64,000 nucleotides of DNA from Owenia fusiformis (Eukaryota; Annelida; Polychaeta; Sabellida; Oweniidae). The position numbers and the translations under genes were made by a program. Below, piece after piece: positions 47,113 through 58,885 of this stretch. A model generated the notes under the pieces. That model was not told the DNA's origin and searched no databases. It was given only the letters and a program-made list of their open reading frames with translations. The first letter of the stretch is position 1, and the number at the start of each line of letters is the position of its first letter. Location of the stretch: positions 30,978,024-31,042,023 of the forward strand of contig CAIIXF020000006.1 of assembly GCA_903813345.2 (NCBI GenBank), given 5' to 3'.

Positions 47113-47965
47113 GGGTAGATGTGTGAATGGGCAACGTTTACATCATAGCAGATAGATGTGTGAATGGGCAAAGTTTACATCATAGCAGATAGATGTGTGG
47201 ATGGGCAACGTTTACATCATAGCAGATAGATGTGTGGATGGGCAACATTTACATCATAGCAGATAGATGTGTGGATGAGCAACGTTTACATCATAGCAGA
47301 TAGATGTGTGGATGGGCAACGTTTACATCATAGCAGATAGATGTGTGAATGGGCAACGTTTACATCATAGCAGATAGATGTGTGGATGGGCAAAGTTTAC
47401 ATCATAGCAGATAGATGTGTGGATGGGCAACGTTTACATCATAGCAGATAGATGTGTGGATGGGCAACGTTTACATCATAGCAGATAGATGTGTGGATGG
47501 GCAACATTTACATCATAGCAGATAGATGTGTGGATGGGCAACGTTTACATCATAACAGATAGATGTGTGGATGGGCAACGTTTACATCATAGCAGATAGA
47601 TGTGTGGATGGGCAACGTTTACATCATAGCAGATAGATGTGTGGATGGGCAATGTTTACATCATAGCAGATAGATGTGTGTATGGGCAACGTTTACATCA
47701 TAGCAGATAGATGTGTGGATGGGCAACGTTTACATCATAGCAGATAGATGTGTGGATGGGCAACGTTTACATCATAGCAGATGGATGTGTGGATGGGCAA
47801 GGTTTACAACATAGCAGATAGATGTGTGGATGGGCAACGTTTACATCATAGCAGATAGATGTGTGGATGGGCAACGTTTACATCATAGCAGATAGATGTG
47901 TGGATGGGCAACGTTTACATCATAGCAGATAGATGTGTGGATGGGCAACATTTACTTGACAGCAG
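47113..47965. repeat. 37-bp minisatellite, about 23 copies
   Basis: Unit GATGTGTGGATGGGCAACGT followed by TTACATCATAGCAGATA. Most units differ by one base or none. It is preceded by more diverged units from about 46995. Intergenic between CSL and the MFSD4B-like gene. Confidence 0.95.
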
Positions 47966-48547
47966 ATGTGTGTCTGAGCAATATTTTAAATGTAAATTGG
48001 CAATATTGTAGTGGCACTGGGAGACACTCCACAACAGGCAACTTTCAGGATTTACAGTATAGATGTCGCATCAGCTTATTAATCTCGCTTCAGCGAAATT
48101 GCTTATCTTTACATTAGAAGTTCTTGTGAAGAAAATGAAATAAATATTTTCCGGCTTTATCTGTTTATTGCATTTCTGCACGATTCACTGAAGGTAAATG
48201 AGTTTCTTTGAAATCCTTTAGAGAATTGATTATATGATATTTTGCTGTCTGTAGTATTTGATGAAAATATTTGTACATCTCAAGACAAAACACAAATATA
48301 GGCTAATGTTATGATGGTTCTAACCTAAAGTGGGGGACAAAAATAAATCTCAACCCTCAAAAGTTGTCACAATGAGCTAAATTCTAAGTTTCATGTCTCA
48401 AACTCTCCCAAGTGGTAGAAAAATAATTCCCATCCACTTTAAGTAGCACAATAAATGAATCCAAAGCCTCATACCTGCAAATGATGGATACATCCCTACC
48501 AAATCGGACTAATGTTTTCATGAATCGCCATGTTTGTGATCCAAGGA

Positions 48548-48664
48548 GGATTGACTCCCAGAATGCAACATCAAGTAACCTTATTTATTCGTGACGTATT
48601 TCAAAACGGCGGAATGGCATTTTGAAAGCTGACACGTGTCATGTTGCATTCTGGGAGCCAACCC
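48548..48664. repeat. Palindromic MITE-like repeat
   Basis: Arms GACTCCCAGAATGCAACAT and ATGTTGCATTCTGGGAGCC are inverted copies across about 70 bp. Confidence 0.65.
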
Positions 48665-49725
48665 ACATTGCGGCGTAATCTGGCTCCAAAATCACCTCAA
48701 CATTTGAAGAGTCGGCATTAACATGTGAATTCCACATCAAATTTTTAAGTTCTTATTTGTCATTATGGACACAAATTCCACTATATCTGGACTTACTATG
48801 ACGGAGAAAATAGAGCACTGAATACACTGAGGTAAGAATTTATTACATATGCGACAACATGTAATTTCCATAGGTTTTGTAATTCTTTATGCCCCCCACT
48901 GTAATTTGATTTTTCTGATCATTCAACAGGCCATTTAGATATATTTTGACAATTCTCTTTCCAGTCTATCTGCCAATATTTGATGAGCCTTGACTATTTG
49001 AATTGCCAGTTATGTACATCTAGCCTATTTACATTTCTTTGGGTGAATCACATCATCATTAGTAAAGACACTGAAACGAGGAAATAATTTTGTGAAGAAA
49101 TATTAGAAAATCTTATAGTCAATCCAGCCAGAAGCACTCGTGGGCCCCACTCGTTGGTGTAGGCTGCACCATTATAACCCAGGTTTGCCACTGTCAGAAC
49201 CAGCCATTGCAAAAAGTGAATCGTCTGGGTTATTTTGGGAGTTTTCAAACCATGATTTTATTGCTTTCATTTCAATGGAAGGGTTAACATTTTGACTTCA
49301 TATTCCGAACTCCTTAGACAGTGTCTTGGAATAGATATGTTGACTAGCATTGCCTAGGGGCCGCCTAGGATTTCGGTTCAGGATAAAAAGGATCTGAGGG
49401 ACATCTTTATATGAAGATAGGGTCCAATGAATCTTTGAATTCTGTGTTCTTCTGACTCTGCTTATTTTGGACCACTCAAAATAAGAACTACATGTACATG
49501 GCATTATACAGTTTTTCATGTATTTAACGTCTTTGTAGATATAGCACAAAATAACTCTTTTTATACTTTGTGGCCTCATGAAACACTAGTAAACCCAACC
49601 CGATTAAATTTTTTTCTTTTTCAGATTATTCTGTTTTCTGTTCCATTACCTTATTTGCTAGCTTTCATTCTTTATTTTTTCACTTCCAGATATAGATTAT
49701 AGACTAGCTAATATTACATATCAAA

Positions 49726-49875
49726 ATGGAGGATGAAGATGATGTCGTGTTCGACAGAGCTAATCTCCTCAATAGCTCTAAAACTTCTAACAAGGATTAT
49801 ACATCATCCAAGACAAGCCCATCATGTGGAAAGATTGTGACCACATTATGTCTGTGTTTAGCCTTCTTTGGACTT
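49726..49875 (+). CDS. MFSD4B: MFSD4B-like exon 1
   Basis: ATG at 49726 (context atcaaaATGG). It encodes MEDEDDVVFDRANLLNSSKT, an acidic cytosolic N-terminus, then the first half of membrane segment 1 (KIVTTLCLCLAFFGL). Donor gtaagt at 49876. An acceptor-like cacttccag ends at 49689, so the 5'UTR may have an earlier exon. Confidence 0.85.
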
Positions 49876-52800
49876 GTAAGTTTTGATGCAAACAAGATAC
49901 AAATAAATGAATATTTTGACTTAACATCATCCTCCAGTAAGCTTTAACCTATCCAAAACCTAATATATTGTCGTAATTTCCAATTCCAAATTTGAACTAC
50001 TTTCATCACAATCTCCCATTATAATGCCATTAAACAAACATGAACTCCTCCATCCATTCATCTGTCTAACTAAAATACTGGTTAACATTTGGTTTACTGT
50101 TAGTCAACTTAAGTTGGTGTAATTTAATTTTGGAAAATTTGCAAAGATTTAACTTGGCAAATTTAGTAGCCCGAGGATGAAATTGGCAAATTTGACAGGA
50201 ATGAGTCAGAGATCCAAATTAATGGTTGTCAATAAAATAAGCAAGGTGGATAAAAAATAAAAATATGAAGCAAATGTGGTGAATAAAATTGAAGCAACAT
50301 GCATATTAATACTCTATTTCATTCAGAAAATGATTGGAATTTTTTTTATTTCGATGTGTGATAATAGATTTAGCACAATAAAATCAATCCCAGGGATTTC
50401 TGAAAAATTGGCGAAGACATGAATTGGTGAATTTTCACCAAGTTAAATCAGTCGCCAAATAAGTTGACTAAAAGTGTATTTTATAAACTGGTGACTTAAG
50501 GACATCTGACCTCTGCTAGAGGAAGAATTTTTAATTTGGTTGCCCAATTCAAAATGGCCACCATTTTTGTAAAACAAATGTTATCTTTGATTACTCAAAG
50601 ACCAGTTGACAGATTCGCTTCAAATTATGAATGCTGAAGGCAAGATATGCCCTCTATAATATGCCTTAGGGATGTCTTAGGGACATGGGGTCATTTTTCA
50701 AGAAGAAACTTTTAAAATGACCATTGAATTCAAAATGGGTGCCATTTTCATAATAATTTATGTAATTCAATAACTAATACCAGTTAGTAGATTTGTTAAA
50801 TCCATAAGCCTGTAAGCCAATATCTTAAGGGCATAGGACCTCTCCTTAGAGGGAATTTCCAATATGGTTGCTCAATTCACAATAACCACAATTTTTGGAA
50901 TGAATTCTATGATAACTAATTACTCAGAAGCACAGGCTGGTATCGAAAGATTTGTCCGCTGTGACGGAGCATTTTATTTTTCATAAATACTCTAAGAATA
51001 CTTCTCAATTTTTTAACTCATATGCTTCGTTATATCAAAGAAAATTACTTAGTCCATGCAATGGATATATCATTTGTGGGTAAGCTTCACTTCTGTTTGA
51101 AGTTAAATAACTCTTGGAGTAAAAGCTATTGAAAACGGCACCAGAGTATCAAACTCTAAAATGTACAATTTCTTTTTTAACTTTTTAATGAGATGATGCA
51201 GTGACACGATAATATTAACATATGTTTTCAGCATAATTCTGAATGTATTAATGAGATATTGATGTATTGTCCACTGTGACGGAGCAGTTTCACAGTTCTC
51301 ATTTGCAACTGCTCCGTCACAGCGGACAAAAAAATTAAACATTATTATTTTAAATGAATTAAAAACACCCAATACATCAATATCTCATTAATACCTTCAT
51401 AGTAATGTTGAAAACATATGTAAACATAATCACTATCAGGGCTCCTTCAAGGAGAGGTTTCTGGGTCTATCTTCCAGGTTAATTACGTAAATTACGACGT
51501 ATATATACGGGATATACCCAAGAGGTATTGCTCACCTTCATTGGTGGTAAACAAGATACAATACAATACAATACTAGTGTCACTATATCGTGCCATTAAA
51601 AAGTTAAACAAGAAATGGTACATTTTGGAGTATGATACTCCGGCACCATTTTCAATAGCTTTTGCTCCCAGCGTTTTTGTACTTCAAACAGAAGTGAAAG
51701 TTACCCACAAATAATATATCCATTGCATGTAAGTAATTATCTTTGGTATAACGAAACATATGAGTTAAAAATAGGTTATGTGATTTTCTGAGTGTTTTTA
51801 TGAAGAATAACATGCTCCCTCGCAGCGGTCAAATCTTTCGATACCAGCCTGTGAGAAGGAATTCTGAAAATGGTATCATGCCCTTTTAAATGTGTAGCTT
51901 TTGCCTAAAGGAGACAATACCAGTTGCTGTTTTGTTTATTTTTCATTACTATTTTGCAGGGTCTCTCTTTGACGATTCCAGGACCAACAATGCCTGACTT
52001 ACGGCTAACAACAAATACAAATACTACTCAGATATCTACAATATTTGTAGCTAGATCCATTGGCTATCTAGCAGGCTCCTTTGTCAGTGGTGTACTCTAT
52101 GATAAGATCAACCAAAATTTGCTTCTGAGTGGTGGCCTATTTGTGACAGCAGTGATGACTGCAACTACCCCATTGTGTCACAGTCTGGAAACACTTGGAG
52201 TAGTCATAGCTTTCCAGGGTCTGTCAATGGGATCCATAGATACAGGTTTGTTTGCACTATGAAATAATTATGACATACAGGTATGAACAGAAGATTTTTG
52301 TCTGAATTTAGAATAGTTCTGCTTACTATTAGTGCACATTATTCAGCCAATTCTTTCATTTCTGTATTGCTATACTATTTTAGATTAGCACTTCATTATT
52401 CCAAACTTCCATTCCTAGTTATATATAATATTAACCTGATATATGTCATAGTTTATGATATGCAATACTTCTATTGCAAGACAAATGTAGCACAGCATTA
52501 AGCAGATATGACCTATCATGCCATACATGTACTTCTCTTGCTGGGCAAATGTAGCAGAATTAATCAAATATTCCTAAATATTCTTTCTGACACACTGTGT
52601 ATCATCATGTATTTTGTGTGTACTTGCAGGAGGGAATGTTATGTGTGTTAACATGTGGGGCAGGAGGCTTGGGCCAGCTATGCAGGCGATGCACTTTACA
52701 TTTGGTCTTGGAGCATTCGTAGCTCCTCTTATAGCTGAACCATTCCTTTACCCTACAAGTGTCAATGAATCTGACTTTGGTGTCCTGAATAGTACAGTTA

Positions 52801-54380
52801 CAGTTAGTACAGTTCCTGAGCCCTCTAACAAGGGTAATGTGGTGAAACGTGACACTAATCATAACATTACATTGTTAAAACTAACTACTAGTACAGCTCC
52901 CCTAAACACAACAACTGAAGAAGTTAAGAAGCCAGAGGTTAGTGGAGTTAATCTAAGTCCGGATGAGAATACTGCAAATGGAAAGAAACTAGCTAAAATT
53001 ATGAAAGAGATAAATGCAAAAGACAATACTAAACTAAAGACTACAACACCCACTACTCCTGTACCAACCAAAACAACTGCAACAAGCACCACAAATTCGG
53101 CTACAACCACTACACTTGCTTCAACCACCACAACTTCTACAACCACTACACTTGCTACAACCACTACACTTGCTACAACCACTACACTTGCTACAACCAC
53201 TACACTTGCTTCAACCTCCACAACTTCTCCTAAAACCACAACTTCTGCTACAACACCAGTGATCAGTACAACAACTAATAAGACTAGTACAATACCAGTG
53301 GCTGATGCTACAACCACTACTTCAACAAAAATTGCAAATACTAATGCAACTGTTCAGTCTATCAATAAAACTAAATGTGAAAATGAGACTGGATGTGACA
53401 TTGATCCCATTCAAGAAATCAAGGATAAAGTAGATAAGATTTTAGATACAGTTAAAGAGATGGATAGGTGGCAGTTAGCCTGGCTTGTTATCAGTGGCTT
53501 GTTGCTTCTCCTCAGCTTGTTATTTTTGTGCAGTTGTTGCTGTGGACCCTGCACCCTTCGTGCCCTCCCACCACTGGAAAAAGAAACTAAAATGCTACGA
53601 AAGGAGAGTGTGGGCTTTAGGATACAGATGCTAGCACTCATGTTTGTCTTTTTCTTCTTTTATGTGGGTATTGAAGTGACTTATGGCAACTTAGTGTCAA
53701 TGTTTGCCAGTGACCATTGTGATTGGAGTAAGCCAAGAGCTAGCATGCTTGTTGCCATATTCTGGGGGACATTTTCCATTGGCAGGCTTTTGGCTATTCC
53801 CTTATCTAAATGTTTAAGTCCGTCCTTAATGCTTATCACTGATCTGGCCCTTACTGCTTTGTCTTTGTTTGGACTGACACTTGGCTTGGGAGCAGAACAT
53901 AAATGCAATGATATGGTACTGTGGTTTTGTACAGGTACACTTGGTTTGGGCTTATCAACCATATTTCCAACTGGAATAATATGGGCCGAGCGGTACATGC
54001 AAATAACTGCCAAAGCCACATCTGTGTTTGTTGTGGGCTCGTCACTTGGAGAACTTGCTTTGCCAGCCATGACGGGAAAGCTTTATGACACTAAGTCAAC
54101 AATGTGGTTGGTATATACCCTTTTAGCATGTACTGTAATCGCTGGTATTTTATACGTCATAATGCAAAATCTTGCCTCAAATAAGGGTGAGAAATACCAA
54201 CTTTTAAATGCAGCCCTCAATACAGACAATGATGGTGACAATATGGAATTAGATTCAGCAGTTGGGGACTCTTCTAATGGTCTGCTATCTACAAACAGAA
54301 AACGTGTCACATTTAAACTGACTGATGAAATTAAAGGCAAGAGATTGTTAGGTAAAAACCGAAGTGCAAAACAAGATTAA
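49726..54380 (+). CDS. MFSD4B: MFSD4B-like (NaGLT1-type) sugar transporter with mucin-like loop (gene span, 3 coding exons)
   Basis: Exons 49726-49875, 51960-52245 and 52630-54380 join in phase to 728 residues. It is a major facilitator superfamily membrane protein. GLSLTIPGPTMPDLRLTTNT, the GSIDTGGN turn, HFTFGLGAFVAPLIAEPF, FWGTFSIGRLLAIPLSKCLS and FPTGIIWAERYMQITAKATS match the MFSD4A/MFSD4B group, nearest to the sodium-dependent glucose transporter NaGLT1. About 240 residues (186-425) sit between two membrane segments, with a Thr-rich stretch at about 283-388 and many N-glycosylation sequons; this loop is much longer than in vertebrate members. The C-terminal tail is hydrophilic and ends basic. 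Sugar transport is inferred from the family only. Confidence 0.88.
50470..50900. repeat. Diverged direct repeats with AAAATGG motifs
   Basis: Several segments share a CAATTCAAAATGGCCACCAT-like phrase followed by a run to TACTCAA and CAGTTGACAGATT. They look like old tandem copies of about 190 bp, next to the fold-back element. Confidence 0.45.
50931..51853. mobile_element. Fold-back element in MFSD4B-like intron 1
   Basis: The ends CACAGGCTGGTATCGAAAG and CTTTCGATACCAGCCTGTG are perfect inverted copies, with arms of several hundred bases. The phrase TGTGACGGAGCA and its complement occur four times (near 50963, 51277, 51310, 51823), so the centre is itself palindromic. No coding frame. Confidence 0.8.
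51960..52245 (+). CDS. MFSD4B: MFSD4B-like exon 2
   Basis: Acceptor attttgcag ends at 51959; donor gtttgt at 52246. It encodes GLSLTIPGPTMPDLRLTTNT, then FVARSIGYLAGSFVSGVLYD (the MFS motif-A region) and VIAFQGLSMGSIDT. Confidence 0.92.
52630..54380 (+). CDS. MFSD4B: MFSD4B-like exon 3 (stop codon)
   Basis: Acceptor tacttgcag ends at 52629; joined G|GA gives GGNVMCVNMWGRRLGPAMQA. A large exon: the end of the N-terminal membrane bundle, the Thr-rich loop, TM near residues 427-448 followed by a CSCCCGPC cluster, then the C-terminal half and tail to TAA at 54378-54380. Confidence 0.92.
53091..53230 (+). repeat. 18-bp coding minisatellite (TTTTLA repeats)
   Basis: Units of ACAACCACTACACTTGCT encode TTTTLA/S. 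The unit is a multiple of three, so it keeps the frame and lengthens the mucin-like loop. Confidence 0.9.
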
Positions 54381-54713
54381 TTGAATGCTGGCTTGCTTAA
54401 TCTACATGTACATACAAGATTCCAGTGCTGGGTGGTTGTTTCTATATATTCAGCTCAAATATATATTTAATACAAATATTTCATTCTATGCAGGTGATAT
54501 GTTATATGTATCAATTGACTGTAATTGAATTTGAATTGAAGATTGTATTAATATGTAGCATAAGTAAGGATGAATTTATTGTCAGGATGTATTTTAATTT
54601 TTTAAATGTACATAAGGGTTCTCTTTTTAAATATTTGTCTATTTTAATTTTGACATCTCTGGCCAATACAGGTTTTTAATGATTCACAAAATCTGAGACT
54701 ACTGGTCATGGAA

Positions 54714-54719
54714 AATAAA
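54714..54719 (+). terminator. Poly(A) signal AATAAA of MFSD4B-like gene
   Basis: AATAAA lies 334 bp after the stop codon, followed by a T-rich stretch. Confidence 0.6.
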
Positions 54720-56583
54720 GTGTTTTTTTAATCATATAATGTCAGATTGATCTCATTCATACTTTGTGAAGATTGGTACTAAGTTCAGTTGCAAGAATAT
54801 TTCAAATGAAAAATGGCAAGATTTCTTGCATCAAATCTAAGATAGTATCTCGAGTTTTAGAGTACAATGAATCAAGCTACATGTATTTATTTTCAGTTTT
54901 CACCCTCTGTGAAAAACAGGGACAATTTTATATTTTCCACTTTCTTACATCACAGTATCATTATTATTATGGTGATAAATAGATATAATATATAAAAAGG
55001 AGTTGCAAATCTTCATGAGGTTGAAACTCCATGGAACTACATTTTGTATTTACACATTTTCCCTCTTGACAGCTATGAAATTCACTGGTACTGCACTCTT
55101 CATAAGAGTGGGTGCATGGTTGATAATTTCATGCTTCCACAATGTTTGAAATACTGTGTTCTGATTGGCTAGAATTTGACATTGAATTGAACATACAATG
55201 TATAAATAATTCTCCTTTCCGTGGTTCACTCTTTGTACAAAATATGTACTTAAAATGCCCCCCAAAAGGACAGAAGTTGATTGGTCGATATTTTTCACGC
55301 TGCCTTCCGGGTAGATATTTGTGTGACCCGAAAGTACTAAATCAAACTAATTACACAATTTTGTTTTTACATCCGAACGCTAAATTAAAACAATGCCACC
55401 ATCGGAAGTATTGCTCTTTGTCATGGCTATGATGGTCAGTATACCAATATAATCAATAAAAGCTTGTATAATCAACAAAAAATTCGGAAATGAGTACTAT
55501 AGATTTGCTTTCGGACACAGAACCAATTGACCTAGCTACACATCTTCTTTGGTCAATAACCCAGATGCGAGTAGAAATAATCTTGATTTACGTCATTAAA
55601 AATTAAAAATTCAGTCAAACTGATATCATATTTGAAATCTACATGTAAAATTACATCTAGAAATGTGGTTTTAAAAAGTGTTTATCAACTTTGAAAAATT
55701 AATTTTCTTTGAAAATGTGACTTCTAGCTCGGGGAGATTCCCCATAGACCCCATGCTATAAAATCACAAAAAATAAAATATCTTTTCTTTTAGTATACAG
55801 ATAATATTTTGCTTTACTGGACATATTTTCATTAGTATAAGTATCAGACGCATAACACATAAGGGTTATATGAAAATTGAGCCACTTAAATTGATAATAT
55901 TCAAGTTTAAGGGAACTTTCTCATATACCTGCCATGTTAATTGACCCGAATCAGCCACCTGGTGGTGAAACTGGTAACTACCTACTCGCATTTGGGTAAT
56001 TGCTCGGTGAGTTTTCAAAGTAACTCTATGATGCAATTTGAAGATGAGTATTTTTATTCAGTTGTTGCATCGATATTGCAGTTTGTAGTGCATGCTGTAA
56101 GGATGGAATGAAAGGGTAGAAAGCTTAAGTCAAATGATATTTTTTTCCAATATGGCAACTAGTCACACTTTTCACATGTTGTTTTCACAACGTTATGAGT
56201 CAATACAATGATTAAAATATCATATATATAAAGTTTAATAAGAGACCAATCGTTTATGATACTTTTTGTCCAGTCGGACAGAGGTTTGATTGATCATAGC
56301 GATTGAAAAATAGATATGAAAATCCACATGCTAAACCAATGAGGGAAAACAAGGATGTTAGAATTTGTTCCCCCACGAACTGCATCATGGGTAATATTTT
56401 GTCCATATAAGGAAAGACTTCCGTGTCTCCTCATTTGAAGAGCACACTACGAAAGGGAGAATTAGTATAACCCTCTTGATTCAACCTCACCTTTGAGAAT
56501 CCAACTGTAGAAATATTTCAAATTCATGAATCTTGATGGAGAGAATATAAATGTATTGTTAAACCTTAGGTTTTACGTTGACA
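54720..56583. other. Intergenic, no supported gene
   Basis: Apart from the weak exon candidate at 55393, I see no gene, array or clear inverted repeat here. Confidence 0.5.
55393..55434 (+). CDS. Weak candidate first coding exon
   Basis: ATG reads MPPSEVLLFVMAMM and meets a possible donor (ATG|gtcagt). The hydrophobic start could be a signal peptide. No downstream exon was recognised. Confidence 0.15.
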
Positions 56584-57706
56584 GGTCATCTCAACCCCAA
56601 GTCAACTCAACCCAGTAAGACTCAACCCCAAATCACTCAACCCCAGTAAAACTCAACCCCAGTCAAATTCAACCCCAAGTCAACTCAACCCTGTAAAACT
56701 CAACTGAGAATGAAATAAAATGTCTTTCCGAACCTTGTTGGAACAAAATAGCATAAACAACATGTTTTTAGACCTTTCAATATTATAGTTATACAAAGGA
56801 AATGTTGGTTGATTTAAAAAAGTATTCAAAAAATTAAAACAAAATCCCCCCAAAATGATAAAAATCAAGATAAACCTATCTTTCATCAACAAGATATTTT
56901 TTTAAAATCAACCAAAATTTTCTTTGTACAATTACAATATTGAGAGACCTAAACATGTTGTGTTTATGTCGTTTTGTTCCAATGAGGTTCGGAAAGATGT
57001 TTCATTTCACTCTGGAAACATGATACCAAGAACAAAACAAGTGTTTGATGTGTTTTCTAAAACAATATAGATGAAAGTATATATAAATTATTCAAATTAT
57101 ATTGTTACCATTCAAAAGATGACCATTAAATTGACGATGTGTTAAAGTTTTAGATGAGAAATTTGTGTTCAAAAAGTTCTCCATATCGATACCATTCCTT
57201 TTAGGAAAATACTATTTTGTTTTTAACAATGTTATTAACAAAATTATTTATGATCAATAGTGTCAATCTGAAAGGTATTACAACAAAACAAACTTATTCA
57301 CAAGATTCAAAATTCAAATGACATGTGAAATAAGATTACACATGTAATAACCCCTCATTAATCCTTCAGCGTTTTTCAGTTCCTGTCATCCTATTAGTCC
57401 CACATATTAATGCTGGTAGAACCATGTTGACAGTTTGGAACTTAGGAGATCATGCACTCCACTGTAGGTCTTAGAATGGAAATAAAAATTGAAACAAAAA
57501 TTATGAAAACTTTTTTATTCAACAAGCTTTATGGATTATAAATTTGTCACTGCTAAAATATATAGGGGTTGAGTTTGGCTGGGGTTGAATTGACTTGGGG
57601 TTGTGTTTTACTGGGGTTGAATTTAACAGGGGTTGAGTTGACTTGGGGTTGAGTTTTACTGAGGTTGAGTTTTACTGGGTTGAGTTGACTTAAGGTTGAG
57701 ATGACC
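56584..57706. mobile_element. Inverted-repeat element with CTCAACCCC-repeat arms
   Basis: It begins GGTCATCTCAACCCC and ends AAGGTTGAGATGACC. The left arm (56584-56710) is a run of ACTCAACCCCAGTAAA-like units of about 15-16 bp. The right arm (57565-57706) is the same array inverted. Between them is a second palindrome (about 56702-57016; TTTCCGAACCTTGTTGGAAC against GTTCCAATGAGGTTCGGAAA). Confidence 0.8.
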
Positions 57707-58885
57707 AGGAAGCAGATTTACTACATGGTAAAGATGTAGGTATTTGTAAATAATTTTAAATTGATCAAATTCTATTTGTTTATGAAGTTAAGATGGGCTT
57801 TATTGTTGGTAAATAAATAAATAAATAAAGGTGAAAAAATTTGATAAAAAAATATTTTTATTATCACTGACACATTTTATTGCATCTCTTGTGATGTATT
57901 GTACACATGCACAGGATTGGTAGAGAAAGTGTCCATATTTTTTGTATCAATAAAACTTTTTTGAAAAATCATGGATTTCGACGAAATTTCCGCAGGGAAG
58001 TCAGGAATCACTTTTGCAGTTGCTAAATGGGATTAATAAATCTTTGTGAGTTTCTGTATAATAAAGGTAAATAAACACTTGGATGTATTTGAAAATATAC
58101 AGATTTCAGATGATATTTGAAGCAACAATTTTACAATGATGTCTATTTCAACAATCTGCAAAAGGCTTAAAAGTCAATTTAAAGCAGATATAAGATTTAA
58201 CATTCAAATAGACTCCTTGTGTTTGTTTACCTGTATTAGCCCCTGCAAAACTTTTATTAAAATCCATGCATTTTCAAAAATGTAATATTGAAATAAAAAT
58301 ATGGATGTTTATTGGCCCACCATGTAGATGTATTTATAATGTGGTCAGGCCGTCCGACTGTCCCACAATTTGAAGATTTGTCACGCATTTGCTGAATTGA
58401 AGTCACGCCTGTTTTTTGTGTGACAGAATATGTCAAGCAAATACGCATTTTTTCAAATCATTGTCAAACAAAAATGTTTCAGTTCACCCTGAAAAAAACA
58501 AACGCCAAATGCCAAAAGTTTCACATGAATTGCGAAATGTCACGCATTAATTTTTGGATCAAGGTGTTCAAAATTTGGACCATGGTGTTCTAATTTGGAT
58601 CAAGGTGTTAACAATTTGAAGTAAGGTGTTAAACATTTGTAAGTCACTCATTTTAGGTGTTCCCAGGTTAATTGCATAGAAAACACTCTTTGTTCTGTTT
58701 ATCAGTTGTATTGAGTTATTGACCATAATACTCCTTTGTTTACTATATACTAGACTTGTATATACTGGACATCCTTACATATACAAGTATGTTACTGTAC
58801 ATATTGTAGAAACATCACATAAGATGATAATCATCTACATTGATTCTGAAAACATTGGTGTCTAGATTTTCAGCGTTTTGGAAAT
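57707..58885. other. Intergenic, nothing supported
   Basis: AT-rich, with a short AAAT microsatellite at about 57809-57828. No gene recognised. Confidence 0.5.

Noticed and set aside
47113-47965. Repeat-spacer array resembling CRISPR
   Set aside because: Units are contiguous 37-bp copies with no unique spacers, in a eukaryotic genome.
52859-53317. 152-codon minus-strand Val-rich frame
   Set aside because: Antisense of the ACA/ACT-rich Thr codons of the MFSD4B-like loop.
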